From NCBI GenBank assembly GCA_004114245.1, contig QZWS01000015.1:1-44976 (forward strand): a stretch of DNA of 44,976 bases, given 5' to 3'. This DNA is from Zoopage sp. CT-All. Lineage: Eukaryota > Zoopagomycota > Zoopagomycetes > Zoopagales > Zoopagaceae. Shown here piece by piece: positions 28,650-39,745 of the stretch. The notes beneath the pieces were generated by a model. The model did no database searches. It saw only the letters and a program-made list of their open reading frames with translations, and had not been told where the DNA came from. Each line of letters begins with the position of its first letter. The stretch's first letter is position 1. Position numbers and translations under genes: made by a program.

Positions 28650-31600
28650 ATGTCCACATCATCCACCTCACGCCCCGAGTTTATCAATAATCACCGCGAT
28701 ACACTCGCGTCGCTTTGCGTGGCGAGCTCAAAGGCAGTTACTGACGCGCGCAACGTGTACGCGAGGAGCAGGAATCGATCCGAATCCGATCTCGCCGCGC
28801 TTTCGGCCCCGCCGACATCTACTGCGCACGCTACTCGGCCCCCAATGCTTGGTAAACGCGTATATTATCCTACCAACGCTAGAATATGCCCATTAGTAGA
28901 CCATAAAAGGCGGAGTGAGGGGTCGACGAATGGGATCCAGCAGACGACGCCACTGCCGTCATCGTGTCGGCAAGGACAACCGCCGATGCCTCACGTCGAA
29001 GATTCACCAACCCTGGTGCCGTCAAAGCGCTCCCGCTCCTCATCGTTCTCCGCTCCTGCGACTGCGTCGCCATTTCGAACGCAGCCCGCGCAACACGTGG
29101 GTATGCCTCTGCTCTAACCCGCGTTTGGTCATTCATCGTGTAGAAGCTATTTTGATTGAGGATGACGACGAGGATTTTGTTGACCTGACCGAGTCGCCTC
29201 TAAAGCGCAGATCGCAATCCAGACCATCTGATTTTGCCGGCAATTTGACGGTGTTGACGCCAAATCGACCGCGTATTGACTTGGCGCGCTACTCAAGGAC
29301 GAGCATCGCTGCCCAAGACCACACTCCCGCCGCAGCGGCACCACCACCAGTTCCTGTCACTGCAGGATCTCAGTCACTGCCGATTTCCATTGAAACGGAT
29401 ATACAAGGCCTCGAATTCCGAAAAATGAACCTATGCAGTAGACTGGTAGATCTCCAAATGGCGGGCAATCCCGACCCGCAGCAGATGACGATGCTTCAGG
29501 AGCATATTAAGCGACTCAACGGGGCGATTAGCGTGCTTTCGGGCAGTAGCTCGATAGGGCCCGTATCTGTCGTCAACACACCAGCACCTCCAATGAGTTC
29601 TGCTGAGAATCCGCCGTCGGGCAGCTCTGCTGCCGCTTATACACATATACCACAGAAGCCAGCTTCTGAAATGGGCACGATTGATGAGTTTCGCTTGGCT
29701 TCTGGGCGACCAACGATGCCAGCTACAAGACCAGTGCATTCGACTGTCCGTCGAGATCATCCGGTTCCGCAACCCACACAGATTTATTGGGATGAAGACA
29801 AAGCAACACCAATACTCTCTCGGCCACAACCCATCCTCTCTCGGCCACAGCCAAAGCCGGCTTTGCAGTCAGCATCAAGTGACGCTGTTTCCTTTCCTTC
29901 TTATTGGACTCGGCAACCCCTATCTCCTGAGCATCGATCTCCACCGTTGAGTAAACAACCAGTAGCACGCTACGAGGGGAAGACACCAACACTGCTCCCG
30001 CCGAATAACAAGCGCTCTAGTGTTGTCGAAACGTCGCCTGGAGCCGCGCAAGTGAATTATCCCTGGACATGCGATCTTAACAAGGCACTGTTTCAGGTCT
30101 TCAGACTCCTTCGGTTCCGTCCGCAACAGCGCGATGCCATCAATGCGACCCTCCGTGGCCAAGACGTGTTCGTGCTGATGCCCACAGGTGGCGGCAAAAG
30201 CCTGTGCTATCAGCTCCCTGCTGTTGTCAGCTCAGGGACGACGCGGGGCCTTACCGTTGTTATCTCGCCGCTGATTTCGCTCATTCAGGATCAAGTCATG
30301 CGTCTGGTTGAGCTTGATGTCCCCGCTCTGTATATCGCGGGAAACGGAAATATGGACAGCGCTACGCGGAAATTGGCAATGCAGGAGCTGGAGGCAACAC
30401 CGCTGATTGCGCGAATAGTATACATGACGCCCGAGATGCTGATGAAAAGCCCGCAGATGAATCGCATCCTCCAAACTATCTACCAAAATAACAATCTGGC
30501 GCGGTTTGTCATTGACGAGGCGCATTGCGTTAGTCAGTGGGGACACGACTTTCGGGTATGCCCGCCCGTTATATTTCGAACCGCCGCTAACATGCCATAG
30601 CCCGATTACCAGCAGCTTGGCTCTGTCAAAGACAAGTTTCCGAATGTGCCATTTATGGCGCTGACAGCCACGGCGAATGTCCGCGTCCAGAACGATATTA
30701 TTTCTGCTCTCAAGATGAAAGACTTTGCCCGATTCTTTCGGTCGTTCAATCGGCGCAACCTCTTCTACCAAGTTGTTCCGAAGAAGAAATCCGACGCTGC
30801 CATGACTGCAATGTATACGCTTATCAAGCAGGACCACGCCGGTCAGAGCGGGATCATATACTGCAGCAGTCGCCAGAATACGGAAACGGTGGCGAACAAG
30901 CTAGCTGAAATGAACTTGTCTGCTGCATATTTCCATGCTGGCTGCTCGGCCGATGAGCGGCGCACCGTCCTTCAGCGCTGGCATAATGGAAGCACGCAGG
31001 TTATCTGCGCGACGATTGCATTCGGCATGGGCATCGACAAGGCGGACGTTCGCTTTGTCTTTCACTATTCGCTGCCAACGTCGATCGAAGGCTATTACCA
31101 AGAGACTGGCCGAGCCGGACGCGACGGAAAGCCGGCTCGCTGCGTTCTTTTCTATAATTTCGCCGACAAGAAGGCGCACGAGTGTCAGATCATGAAGGAT
31201 GCGAGCGTTTCTCGCGACCTCAAGCGAATGAAAATGGAAAGCCTTATCAAGGTTCTTTCGTATTGTCAAAATCTCTACGAATGCCGTCGCCTGCAGGTGC
31301 TCGGGTATTTCGGCGAGCAGTTTGACGCGACCGAGTGCGCGAATCATTGCGATAACTGTGCCAGTGGCATCCGCTATCAGGTCCAGGATTTCAAGCAGGA
31401 TGCGCAGTCCGCCCTGCGTATCCTCGAAGAGCTCGGCAACAAGCAGATAACGCTGATTCAATGCGGACATATATTCCGCGGCGTGAAGCCAAAAGCCGAT
31501 GCCGAGGCATGGGATCGAATGGCATCATACGGCAGCGGCAAGCACTTGAGCCATGCATTCATCGAGCGCCTGTATCAAAAGCTGCTGCTGGAGGGCTTTA

Positions 31601-31828
31601 TTGCGGAATCCTACGTCATGAAGAATACGTACTTGATTCCGTATGCACATGTTCGTTGAGTGCTGGTTGATTGCGATGAATTGACTTGCATCCCTAGCTG
31701 GGTCCCAGGGCAAACGACCTGTTGAGTGGCAGAGTCTCGATAGCAATGGCAGTCGAGGTGAAGGTAGCGTCCTGCAAGTTGAGAAGCACATCCGCTGACG
31801 TTCTCCCTAGAACAATAAGCCGAATTAG
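28650..31828 (+). CDS. SGS1: RecQ-family DNA helicase, BLM/Sgs1 type
   Basis: Exons 28650-29100, 29144-30555, 30601-31650, 31698-31763 and 31811-31828; introns 43, 45, 47 and 47 nt; 998 aa. A disordered N-terminal half with an acidic patch (ILIEDDDEDFVDLTESP) precedes the core. Walker A MPTGGGKSLCYQLPAV has its Lys at about 502, the DEAH box VIDEAHCVSQWGHDFR begins near 608, the AFGMGIDKADVRFVFHYSLP block follows, and QETGRAGRDGKPARC is at about 788-802. The RQC zinc cysteines (ECANHCDNC) and winged helix follow. The last joins give YLIPYAHLGPRANDLLSG and then a five-residue final exon. It unwinds recombination and replication intermediates, typically with Top3. No HRDC domain is encoded, unlike yeast Sgs1 or human BLM. 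The ATG at 28650 is the first in frame. Confidence 0.9.
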
Positions 31829-31978
31829 TCGAGTCTTTGAGCGTTTGCATTCTCGCTGTCTGTGATAACAATAGCATTTCTGTTTGAACTTCACAGCCAA
31901 GCATCTGCTGGAAAGCAAGCAAAGAGTACACATTGAACAACGATACAAACATGCAACGGAAACAACACATTATCACTA

Positions 31979-33505
31979 CTAATTATTTGCTTGAAAACCA
32001 AAGCCCAGCTTCCCAGCATTCTGGCTGCCTTGAATCGAGGCCGCGCCTCGTTGGTAGTTGGCGACGAACTGCCGCATGGACTTGTTGTTGAACACCGGAT
32101 TAGCAAAGGGGCTGTTTTGGCCTGGCAAGCCCGAAGCAACCGTGCCGCCGGGCAACTGCTGCAAATGAGGCGCATATTGATTGGGGAACGACACGGCCAT
32201 GCCCGGCGGGAAACCGTTGAAATTTTGGGGCATCTGGCCGACATATGGCGCTGGCTGGCTGTCACGGCGGCTATAGGGAGCGGCCTCGGCATTTTGGCCG
32301 TTCGTCGGCGACTGGACTGTGGCAGGACGCGCCATCATGGTGGACGAGCTGCCCATCATCGCAGAGACCTTGCTGGCAGTGCTGGTTTTGGCCGCTGTGC
32401 AATCGGTGTGCGCGGCGAGCACGGTCCGCAGCGCCATGACCTCGTCCTTGAGCAGCCCGGCTTGGGTCTGCAGCCGCGCATTCTCCGCCGCGAGCTCCTC
32501 CATGCGCGTCTCCATCTTGCTGACGACTTCTCGCTTGCGCTGGCGGCATTTGAGTGCTGCCTGGCGATTGCGCTCGAGGAACTCGCGCTTGCGCTTCGCC
32601 TCTTCGGGGTCGACGAGCTCGAGGGCGGCAAGCTGCTCGTCGACGCGACGGCGGGCGGCGCTAATCCGCGGCGGCTTGTCGGAGGACTGCTGAGTGATGC
32701 TGGCGGTGGACGATCGCTTGCGTTTGCCCTGGGAGATGGAGGGGGCGGAGGATGATTGGGAGTGGCCAGTGGCGTCGTCCTCGGCGCGAGGGATCGGCTC
32801 GATGGTGCGCTCGGGCGAGGGAGCGAGGTTGATGGACTGCACGGGGGAGGCGACAAAGTGCGACGGGGTCCTGGTATGCGTGCCAAGGGAAGCAATGCTA
32901 TTGGCGGCATCGGACCCAAACGAGGCTTCGCTGCTCATCATGTGGCGCTGCTCGACGGCGGCGGCGGCCAGCAGGGCGGCGGTCATTGGCGTGAGAATAT
33001 TCTCCGGCGGCCGCAAGTTGTCCGGCAGCGGGGGCAGCACGATGGTGGTGGGGTTCGGCAAGGTTTTATTACCAAGAGCGTGGGAGCGGCGGAAGGAGGT
33101 AGAGGGGGAGCGGGTGAGGGAGTGGTGCGGGGCCATGGCGTGCGCGACATAGCTCGAGTCGGTGCTGATGGTGGTTGCGGCGTTCGCACCGTCCGATGGC
33201 GACGTCGTATTCTCCGGCGCCAGCCGCCATCCACCGCCGGCCACCGCCGCGGTCGAAGCGACCCCTGGCATCCGCGCAAAGGAGTGCTCGAAGGGATTGA
33301 CCTCGACGAGCATCTCGCCGCCGCCGTTTGCGGTGTTGAGGAAGCCCTGTTCGTAGAGGAAGCGCGACGGGGTTTCGGGCGGCGGCAGCTGGTGGAGGGC
33401 GGCGGCCGCGGCCGCGGCGGCAGCTGTGGCGTGAGAGGACTCGCGGCGTTTAAGCAGACGGATGGGGTGTGGCGGCGGGGCGGCGGTGGCGGCGAGCGCG
33501 GACAT
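31979..33505 (-). CDS. bZIP transcription factor, Atf1/ATF-CREB type
   Basis: 508 aa from the ATG at 33505; the upstream open frame has no ATG. The motif VNPFEHSFAR at about residues 69-78 is the signature of the fungal Atf1/Aft1 stress-factor N-terminal (HRA) region. A second conserved-looking block lies near LPPLPDNLRPPENILTPM. The bZIP spans about 304-363: basic region EFLERNRQAALKCRQRKR, then leucine heptads in MEELAAENARLQTQAGLLKD. The NRQAALKCRQRK version predicts binding to CRE sites (TGACGTCA). A run of ten alanines occurs near residue 30. Atf1-type factors act downstream of Sty1/Hog1 stress MAP kinases; several SP/TP sites could be targets (inference). Convergent with the RecQ gene. 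Confidence 0.88.
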   Translation of the reverse strand: MSALAATAAPPPHPIRLLKRRESSHATAAAAAAAAALHQLPPPETPSRFLYEQGFLNTANGGGEMLVEVNPFEHSFARMPGVASTAAVAGGGWRLAPENTTSPSDGANAATTISTDSSYVAHAMAPHHSLTRSPSTSFRRSHALGNKTLPNPTTIVLPPLPDNLRPPENILTPMTAALLAAAAVEQRHMMSSEASFGSDAANSIASLGTHTRTPSHFVASPVQSINLAPSPERTIEPIPRAEDDATGHSQSSSAPSISQGKRKRSSTASITQQSSDKPPRISAARRRVDEQLAALELVDPEEAKRKREFLERNRQAALKCRQRKREVVSKMETRMEELAAENARLQTQAGLLKDEVMALRTVLAAHTDCTAAKTSTASKVSAMMGSSSTMMARPATVQSPTNGQNAEAAPYSRRDSQPAPYVGQMPQNFNGFPPGMAVSFPNQYAPHLQQLPGGTVASGLPGQNSPFANPVFNNKSMRQFVANYQRGAASIQGSQNAGKLGFGFQANN

Positions 33506-34213
33506 GGCGCCTGTATGACGTGGGGATGACGGGACGTGGAAGTTTGCCGTGACAATTTCGACCGCATTTTTGTGCAAATATCCTCCGCCGCCGCACGAAG
33601 TGTGCTTGGACGGTATAGAGTGCAATGATTATGTGCACGTGTGATTGTGTGATTGCGTGCTTGTATACTTCCAGATGGCACTGATAGTGTGGCAGAGTAA
33701 GGCAAATGGCGGAGATTGCAAGGAGTCTGGATTATGGCGGTGTAGTCTGCAAGGACTGGAGAATATAGTAACATTTAAGCAGTGTATTCTAGCATAGCAC
33801 AAGTTTGTATACAACAAATATAATGTGCTGCCGTTGATTCACGACTCCACAGTAGGGTAAGCATTCTGGGTTATGAACAGCCTACGATAGATTAAATTCC
33901 CATTGCACCAACTTGCACGCACCGCTACAGCAGAACTAGTACACATTATCGTCAAAACCAGCATGCCTTATAATCTATCTAATGCACTACACCATGGTTG
34001 GTACTACTCCTGTGAACTTGGAATGCAAGGGATGCCCGGCGTTTCTACTGGCCGCCAATCTATCTGCACACACTACACCCATTGCTATCAATCGACCCAT
34101 GGCAAATATGAACTGTTGACTCAGACAATGAAAGCAACACAGCACACGCTTGATACGCGGAACAGCGATCTATTCCGGAATTGACTTTCACGACTAGCCT
34201 CCCTCCTCTCCAC
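33506..34213. other. 708-bp intergenic region upstream of the bZIP gene
   Basis: AT-richer than the genes on either side, moderately CpG-poor in 33660-33830, and without any coding frame I can support (33903-34184 is open on the plus strand but matches nothing). It must carry the promoter of the bZIP gene and the 3' region of uS5. No RNA gene seen. Confidence 0.55.
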
Positions 34214-35026
34214 TCAAACACGGCGCTTCTCAGGGGCCTTGGCCAGGAAATCGGTGTACTCCTGGTAGGGGTTCTTGCCCAGCGGCTGTTCGGCCCACAG
34301 GTCCGGGGTCAAGAACGAATAGGTGCTGGCAATGGCGGCAAAGGTGGCCTTGACAAAGTTGCCGAGCGTGCGGGTCGATCCACGCGCTGTGGTGTAGCAG
34401 TCGGTGATGCCGGCGAGCTGGAGCAGCTTCTTGGGGGTGGGGGCGGCGACGATGCCGGTACCACGCGGGGCCGGCACCAGGCGGGTCACGACCGAACCGC
34501 ACTTGCCCGTGACCTTGGTTGGCACGGTGTGCGGCTCACCGAGCGCGGAGCCCCAGTAGCCACGGCGCACGGGGATGACCGAGAGCTTGGCAAGGATGAT
34601 GGCGCCCCGAATGGCGGTGGCGACCTCCTTGGCGCACTTGACGCCCAAACCCACATGGCCGTCCGAATCGCCAATGACGACAAAGGCCTTGAAGCGCGTG
34701 CGCTGGCCAGCACGCGTCTGCTTCTGCACAGGCATGATCTTCATGACCTCGTCCTTGAGGGCGGGGAGGAAGTGATCGACGATCTGATACTCCTTGATGG
34801 GGAGCGAGTGCAGGTAAATGTGCTCGATGGAGCGGATCTTGTTGTCCTTGACGAGACGCCCGAGCTTGGTGACGGGGATCCACTCGGACGAGTCGTCCTT
34901 GCGGCCGCGCCCACGGCCACGTCCGCGGCCGCGATCGCCGCGCCCGCCGCGCGCGCCACGGTCGCCTCCTCGACGGCCGAAACCGCCGCGACCGCCGCGA
35001 TCTCCTGCTGGTGCCGAGTCCGCCAT
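34214..35026 (-). CDS. RPS2: 40S ribosomal protein uS5 (S2)
   Basis: 270 aa, single exon. The N terminus is an RGG/RG-rich tail ([20 protein letters not shown]), the substrate of arginine methyltransferases in other eukaryotes. The S5 double-stranded RNA-binding core follows ([17 protein letters not shown], then [20 protein letters not shown]), and the C-terminal S5 domain ([19 protein letters not shown] and YQEYTDF). uS5 lines the mRNA entry tunnel and supports decoding accuracy. Ends KAPEKRRV, normal for the family. Confidence 0.96.
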   Translation of the reverse strand: MADSAPAGDRGGRGGFGRRGGDRGARGGRGDRGRGRGRGRGRKDDSSEWIPVTKLGRLVKDNKIRSIEHIYLHSLPIKEYQIVDHFLPALKDEVMKIMPVQKQTRAGQRTRFKAFVVIGDSDGHVGLGVKCAKEVATAIRGAIILAKLSVIPVRRGYWGSALGEPHTVPTKVTGKCGSVVTRLVPAPRGTGIVAAPTPKKLLQLAGITDCYTTARGSTRTLGNFVKATFAAIASTYSFLTPDLWAEQPLGKNPYQEYTDFLAKAPEKRRV

Positions 35027-35539
35027 GGTTGTTGGTGGTTGCAGTTAGGAACTGGGTGTTGACCCCTGGAGTGTCTGGTGAGAGACGACGAAGGGAGCTG
35101 GCGACGCGAGGTGGCCGGCTGTGGTGTGGATGTCAGGAGGGGAGAAAAGTTTTCGCAATTGCCATAGTCAACAGCACGGACCCCATGTCAGCGGAGTGCG
35201 CGGGAGCGTGGCGGGACGAAGGTGTTGCTGAGTGTTGCTGGGCGCTGCAGCTCGGGGGCATGTCTCGCCGGGGCGTCTTGGCCGCGGCGTGTCGGGCTGG
35301 GGTGGCAGGAACCCGTTGCCATTGCCCGGGTTGAAGAGCGTGCACAACAGGCGTGCTGCCACGATCAAAGCCGCCACGCTTAGCTAGTATATGCCGCGCC
35401 TGAGGGGCAGGCGCACTCGCGGTTATTCCAGCGCGGCTTGTCTCTGACGGCTCGGCCGTCGTGCTGTGCAAATGTCCGCTGGATGCTCTGGGATTACTCT
35501 CCTTGATTGTCCGCTCACGCCGTCCGCGATATTGCCGAA
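35027..35539. other. 513-bp divergent region between uS5 and the helical protein gene
   Basis: GC-rich. Several short minus-strand frames are open between 35133 and 35471 but share no motif with any family I know and lack good ATG starts. I see no gene and no RNA; it should hold the uS5 promoter. Confidence 0.45.
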
Positions 35540-37018
35540 ATGCTCGATCGTCTTCGCACCGCGCTTCGCAAGGATCACGACGCCGCCGCCACCATCCTCC
35601 CGCACGCAGAGGTCATAGCGTCTCTCGATGCAGCCGCAGTCGCCCCCGTGCGTCCTGCCGCGGCGCGCAAGGCCGAGGATGTACTGCATCGGCTGTCGGC
35701 GCTGATGCGCGAGGCGCAGGAGGATGCTGGCGGTGCAGCGCCGTTCCCGTATGTCGTCGATGCATTGGCCGCACCCGTTTCAAAGGTGCTGGAGGTGGCT
35801 GCATCGGACAAGGTGGTCATTGCCGCGCTGGCGTACGTGCGCGACTGGATGGAGGCAAAGCCGTCGACGTACCTTGCACACTCCGCGGCATTAACACCAG
35901 TAATTATCAAATTATTGTATTCTGGAAAATTATCGGAAGACGAAGGCAAGGCAGCGGCGAGAGGGGTGCTTGAGTACGCCGTACACAGCCTCCATGCCGC
36001 TGCCTTGCTCCCAATCTTGCTCGGTCAGCTTCCCGATCCCAAGACCAAGGTTCCCCGGCTTTTGCTTGCACAGTGGTTTTCCCAGCTTTGCGACACGGTG
36101 CCATCTGCGGCTCTGACCCCATACTCGATGGACTCCACACTGTCCTCGTTCATAAAGCAATGCGCTGCTGTTGGCTCTAAGAATACCGAGCAGCTCGCAC
36201 GCGCAGCTGAATTGCGCCAATGTGCGGTTAGAGCCTACATCGCCTTCCTCAAATCGCCACCCGAGGAGCGCGATTCCCAGGAACAGGATTGGCATGTGGA
36301 CGTGCGCAAGGCACTAGCACTAGGTCTGCGCGAGGACTTGGTCGAAAAGCGCATGAGTCACACCAAAACTGCTAGCGTTGTGTTGAACGGGGAGGCAGGG
36401 AACGATGCTGACGCTGCACTGAATTTGACTGAAACTCTTCTCCCGACGTTTGACCTCGCCGAACCCATTCTCCCAGACACAGCCTCGCTGACGATAAATC
36501 CGTCGTCGCAGTTGCTGCGTCCGTCGGCATCTGGGGATGTCAAGACAAAGATTACGCGCGGTAAAAAGCGATTGTCGAATATCCCGCGCGTCTCCTTCTA
36601 TGGCCTGGGCGGTGGCGAGGAAAGTGGATTAAATGACTGGGGCGAGCTAGATTCTATGCTGGCCAGCGCCAGCAATGGGACTGAAAATGGCGCCGAGACA
36701 GCATCACTTGCCCCCAATGCGACCAAAAACGCCAATCCCAAGTCTCCTACGCTGGGCAAGTCCAAGTCGATCGAGGCTCTGGGACAGGTGACGTCGTCGA
36801 CTGTGCAGACATCAGTGGTCGACTCTGGCGTGTCTCCCGGCGTACGCAGACGACTGGGGCAGAGTCTAAGGGTATGTGTAGCGCGCTTGAAACCGTTCGC
36901 TTATTGTTGTTAGGGTATTAGGAGCTCTATGCGAAACTCTGTGCTATTTGTCGGCGGCTCAGGCGGCGGTGGCAGCGGCGGCGGCAGCAAACGTATTACT
37001 GCCCCTCCTGCTCAGTAG
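35540..37018 (+). CDS. Unknown alpha-helical protein with Gly/Ser tail
   Basis: Exons 35540-36871 and 36914-37018 (intron 42 nt, donor GTATGT); 478 aa from the ATG at 35540. An in-frame TTG lies 11 codons upstream but there is no ATG, so the start or a missing upstream exon is uncertain. Residues 1-270 are helical and Ala/Leu-rich in repeating pairs (VLHRLSALMREAQEDA, ALAYVRDWMEAKPSTYL, LLAQWFSQLCDTVP), suggesting a HEAT/ARM-like solenoid. The C-terminal 200 residues are disordered with a short conserved-looking patch, RLSNIPRVSFYGLGGGEE. The second exon encodes FVGGSGGGGSGGGSKR and ends APPAQ. I do not recognise the family. Confidence 0.6.
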
Positions 37019-37099
37019 ATTATCGTAAGTTGTAATAGACAATACCCGTTTACTCCACTTATACTCCTGCGAGGGCCGGTCCAGTCTAAACAGCTAATC

Positions 37100-37184
37100 C
37101 CTTGTACACCGCGAGACAAGGTGGGGATCGCTGATCAGAGCGCTGAGCCACTAGTATAGCCTATTGATCCGGGGTTGTGCCCCG
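37100..37184. other. Two small hairpins between genes
   Basis: CCTTGT (37100-37105) pairs with ACAAGG (37116-37121), and CGGGG (37170-37174) pairs with CCCCG (37180-37184) around a TTGTG loop. They lie between the helical protein stop and LRRC40. They are not a tRNA: there is no T-loop consensus. They could be part of a 3'UTR or a small structured RNA; nothing more can be said. Confidence 0.35.
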
Positions 37185-37279
37185 AATAGTGTGCATTTAA
37201 TTGAGATGCAGCACAGCTGCATGCTGTCAAGTAAATAAAACGATCTCCACGTGCCTGCGTCTCATCCTATTTCTTTCGT

Positions 37280-39319
37280 ATGTCTATCCGAGGGTCCAGC
37301 ATGTCCAGGAACACCGCGTCGTCAGCGTCATCATCTTCTACGCCCCGGACGGGGGCCCCGCGTCCGGCCGCGGGATCGCGGCCAAAAGTGCTGCCATCCA
37401 TAACGCGCGCTCCCACCACTCGCCCGCGCTTCAGCCCCGCCGCCACATCGTCGCGATTTGACGACTACATGTCTTCGGGAGATGGAGACGTGCCGCAATC
37501 TATGCTGGATGCCGCGCGGACATCCGGCCGGCTCAACATCGCCAACCGCTCGCTCACAGCCCTGCCCGAGTCGCTGTGGACAATCTACGATATGGATCCG
37601 AAGAAAGTATCAGTTAGTATCGGATCCAGCGATAGCAATTGGTACGAAAGCGTAGATATGACGAGGATTGCGGCTGGCGACAATGAGATCGAGGAGCTTG
37701 ATTGGCGCATCACCACGTTCGAAACGCTTACGTATTTAGACTTGCACAACAATAAGCTGCGGAATATGCCCGGATCGCTCGGAGAGCTGGCAAAGCTGGT
37801 TAGCCTGAATCTGGCCACGAATTGTCTCGTGGAGCTGCCGCACTCTGTATTCGATCTCGCCGTGCTCTCCGAGCTCTTCTTGCAGCATAATCGGTTGAGG
37901 TACATCGACAGTGGGATCGCGCGACTCGCCAAGCTGCGGCATCTCGATTTGTCACACAACGAGCTGGATGCATTGCCGGCTGCCATCGGGCAACTCAAGG
38001 GACTGACAAAGCTGAATTTGGATGGGAACAAGCTGACGGCGTTCCCGGCGGGTATGGGCGGCTTGGTTCATCTACGGGAGCTGCTCGCCAACGAGAATGC
38101 TCTGAAGACGACGTTTGTGGAGGCGACGACGCTTCCGCTGCTGGAGCGTCTCGAGTTGCGTAAGAACCACCTAGTCGAATTTTCGGACCATACCGTCACG
38201 CTCCCGGCTCTGCGTGAACTCCTCGTCCCTCTCAACCGGCTCATTGCCCTCGGCAACGTTGTGTGTTCAGCGCCCAACTTGCAAGTACTTGATATCTCAC
38301 AGAACAAGCTCGCCAAGATCCCTGTCGGTGTGTATCTGCTTTGTCAGATAACGCGGCTGGACATTTCCATGAATGATATCGAACGGCTTCCAGCTGAAAT
38401 AGGCTTGCTCTCGGACACTCTTCAGAGCTTTTCCTATGAGGGCAATCCAATTAAAAGTGGTATTCCTCGGGCGTCGAGCACTGCGCAGATGTTGAAGCTA
38501 CTGCGGATGCGACTGGATGATGAGGATGCGTCGCGACGTCAAGCACAGCAAGATTCAAACCGCGCTCTTGGTCTTGTGGAAGCGGAGGATGCTGCTGCTG
38601 AGGATGTAGCGAACCAACTGGAGCACCTCGCAGTAGAGACCGCGACGAGATCGGATGAGCATAGTGGCGGGCATGAATCAATACTGAGCCCGCAGAACAT
38701 CAGCACCAGGACGCTCAACATGATTGACCGCGGACTGGGCGATGAATCATCCATGAGTCATGCTCGTGATCTTGGATTTGACCCAGTCGAAGTCATTCTC
38801 TCCAAGAATCTGTTCACAGCCATGCCCGTCCTTTGTTTTGACCATCGCGCCTCGCTCCGCGTCATCAATCTTTCCCAGAACAAGCTGGCCAGATTCCCAT
38901 GCGATCCTACGCATCCGTTCCCTCACCTCCGTCGCCTCGATCTCGGCCAGAATCTCATCGCACAATTTCCCGCCTGCAGTGACTTTGCCGCCACGTACCC
39001 AGAGCTACGCGAGCTTTCTCTGGCACGAAATCGCATCACTGGCGACATGCCATCGCAGGCTCAACCCTTCCCCAAGCTTGAGCAACTCATTCTTCGTGGC
39101 AACAAAATAACGCGGATTTCAGTGGAATATATCAGACAGCTGCAGGTACTCGATGTCGCAGACAACGATATCATGCAGCTGCCGATCGAGCTTGGCGCTT
39201 GCCATGAGACGATGCGTACGCTGGCGCTAGAGGGGAATCCGTTCCGAATTCCACGACGTGAGGTGGTGGAGAAGGGCGCAGATGCGGTGCTACTATGGCT
39301 CAAAGCACGCATGAGGTGA
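37280..39319 (+). CDS. LRRC40: Leucine-rich repeat protein, LRRC40 type
   Basis: 679 aa, single exon. After a basic Ser/Pro/Arg leader comes the LRRC40 start (MLDAARTSGRLNIANRSLTA), then about 20 leucine-rich repeats of the LxxLxLxxNxLxxLP type in two blocks: roughly residues 90-400 (LTYLDLHNNKLRNMPGSLGE, LRHLDLSHNELDALPAAIGQ) and 510-670. They are separated by an acidic, repeat-poor linker (about 400-500), which is where LRRC40 proteins also break. The family is widespread in eukaryotes, cytosolic or nuclear, without a settled function; LRR arcs usually bind proteins. The ATG at 37280 is used; an ATG at 37301 is an alternative. Much longer than any single-block LRR protein. Confidence 0.85.
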   Translation: MSIRGSSMSRNTASSASSSSTPRTGAPRPAAGSRPKVLPSITRAPTTRPRFSPAATSSRFDDYMSSGDGDVPQSMLDAARTSGRLNIANRSLTALPESLWTIYDMDPKKVSVSIGSSDSNWYESVDMTRIAAGDNEIEELDWRITTFETLTYLDLHNNKLRNMPGSLGELAKLVSLNLATNCLVELPHSVFDLAVLSELFLQHNRLRYIDSGIARLAKLRHLDLSHNELDALPAAIGQLKGLTKLNLDGNKLTAFPAGMGGLVHLRELLANENALKTTFVEATTLPLLERLELRKNHLVEFSDHTVTLPALRELLVPLNRLIALGNVVCSAPNLQVLDISQNKLAKIPVGVYLLCQITRLDISMNDIERLPAEIGLLSDTLQSFSYEGNPIKSGIPRASSTAQMLKLLRMRLDDEDASRRQAQQDSNRALGLVEAEDAAAEDVANQLEHLAVETATRSDEHSGGHESILSPQNISTRTLNMIDRGLGDESSMSHARDLGFDPVEVILSKNLFTAMPVLCFDHRASLRVINLSQNKLARFPCDPTHPFPHLRRLDLGQNLIAQFPACSDFAATYPELRELSLARNRITGDMPSQAQPFPKLEQLILRGNKITRISVEYIRQLQVLDVADNDIMQLPIELGACHETMRTLALEGNPFRIPRREVVEKGADAVLLWLKARMR

Positions 39320-39745
39320 TCAGCAGTTCAACGTTGGAATGCAGATGCTTGCCAGCTTGTTGCTAAACTACAAGATTCGAGGGCCCTACTGGCTGGATTG
39401 GTCTGCTAGGCGCGCGTCTCGGTATCATCAGACTTAAGCTAATCGTTCATTGGAAGCTTTCCAGGCAGTGCCAGCAGGTCGGGCAAATCTTGCAGGTGCC
39501 CTTGAGCCCAGTTGCCAAATGAATGGATCAACTAGGTGCAGGTCGAATGCATGCGTTCACTCGGCAGTGTGCCGCCAGGGGAGTTGTGTCCAAACTTGAG
39601 AGATGACAGATTGCAAGAGGCACAAGTCTGCCATCAATCCTTGCGATCGTATGCTGATCGCGTTCGATAAGGAGCGGCAAGATAATTAGCCCAGAGCACA
39701 CTAGAGTCATGTCGCGGAACTTCGCGGCACCTCCCAGTTCAGGTC
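39320..39745. other. 426-bp intergenic region with a possible small minus-strand gene
   Basis: On the minus strand an ATG at 39710 opens 60 codons (MTLVCSGLIILPLLIERDQH and on) to 39528. Further along, 39535-39443 is open in a different frame (LIHSFGNWAQGHLQDLPDLL), and 39504-39450 encodes CKICPTCWHCLESF in yet another frame after a possible 60-nt intron (39505-39564). None of the joins gives both a normal intron length and a family I know, so I leave this as unresolved. Its ATG would sit 35 bp from the plus-strand gene start. Confidence 0.35.

Noticed and set aside
33506-33625. Upstream in-frame extension of the bZIP gene
   Set aside because: The frame is open but starts at TTG; the first ATG is at 33505 and the upstream residues are Cys/Gly-rich with no family support.
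37100-37184. tRNA or small RNA gene
   Set aside because: Two small hairpins exist, but there is no acceptor stem, no T-loop consensus and no snoRNA box pair that I can defend. Kept only as a low-confidence structure.
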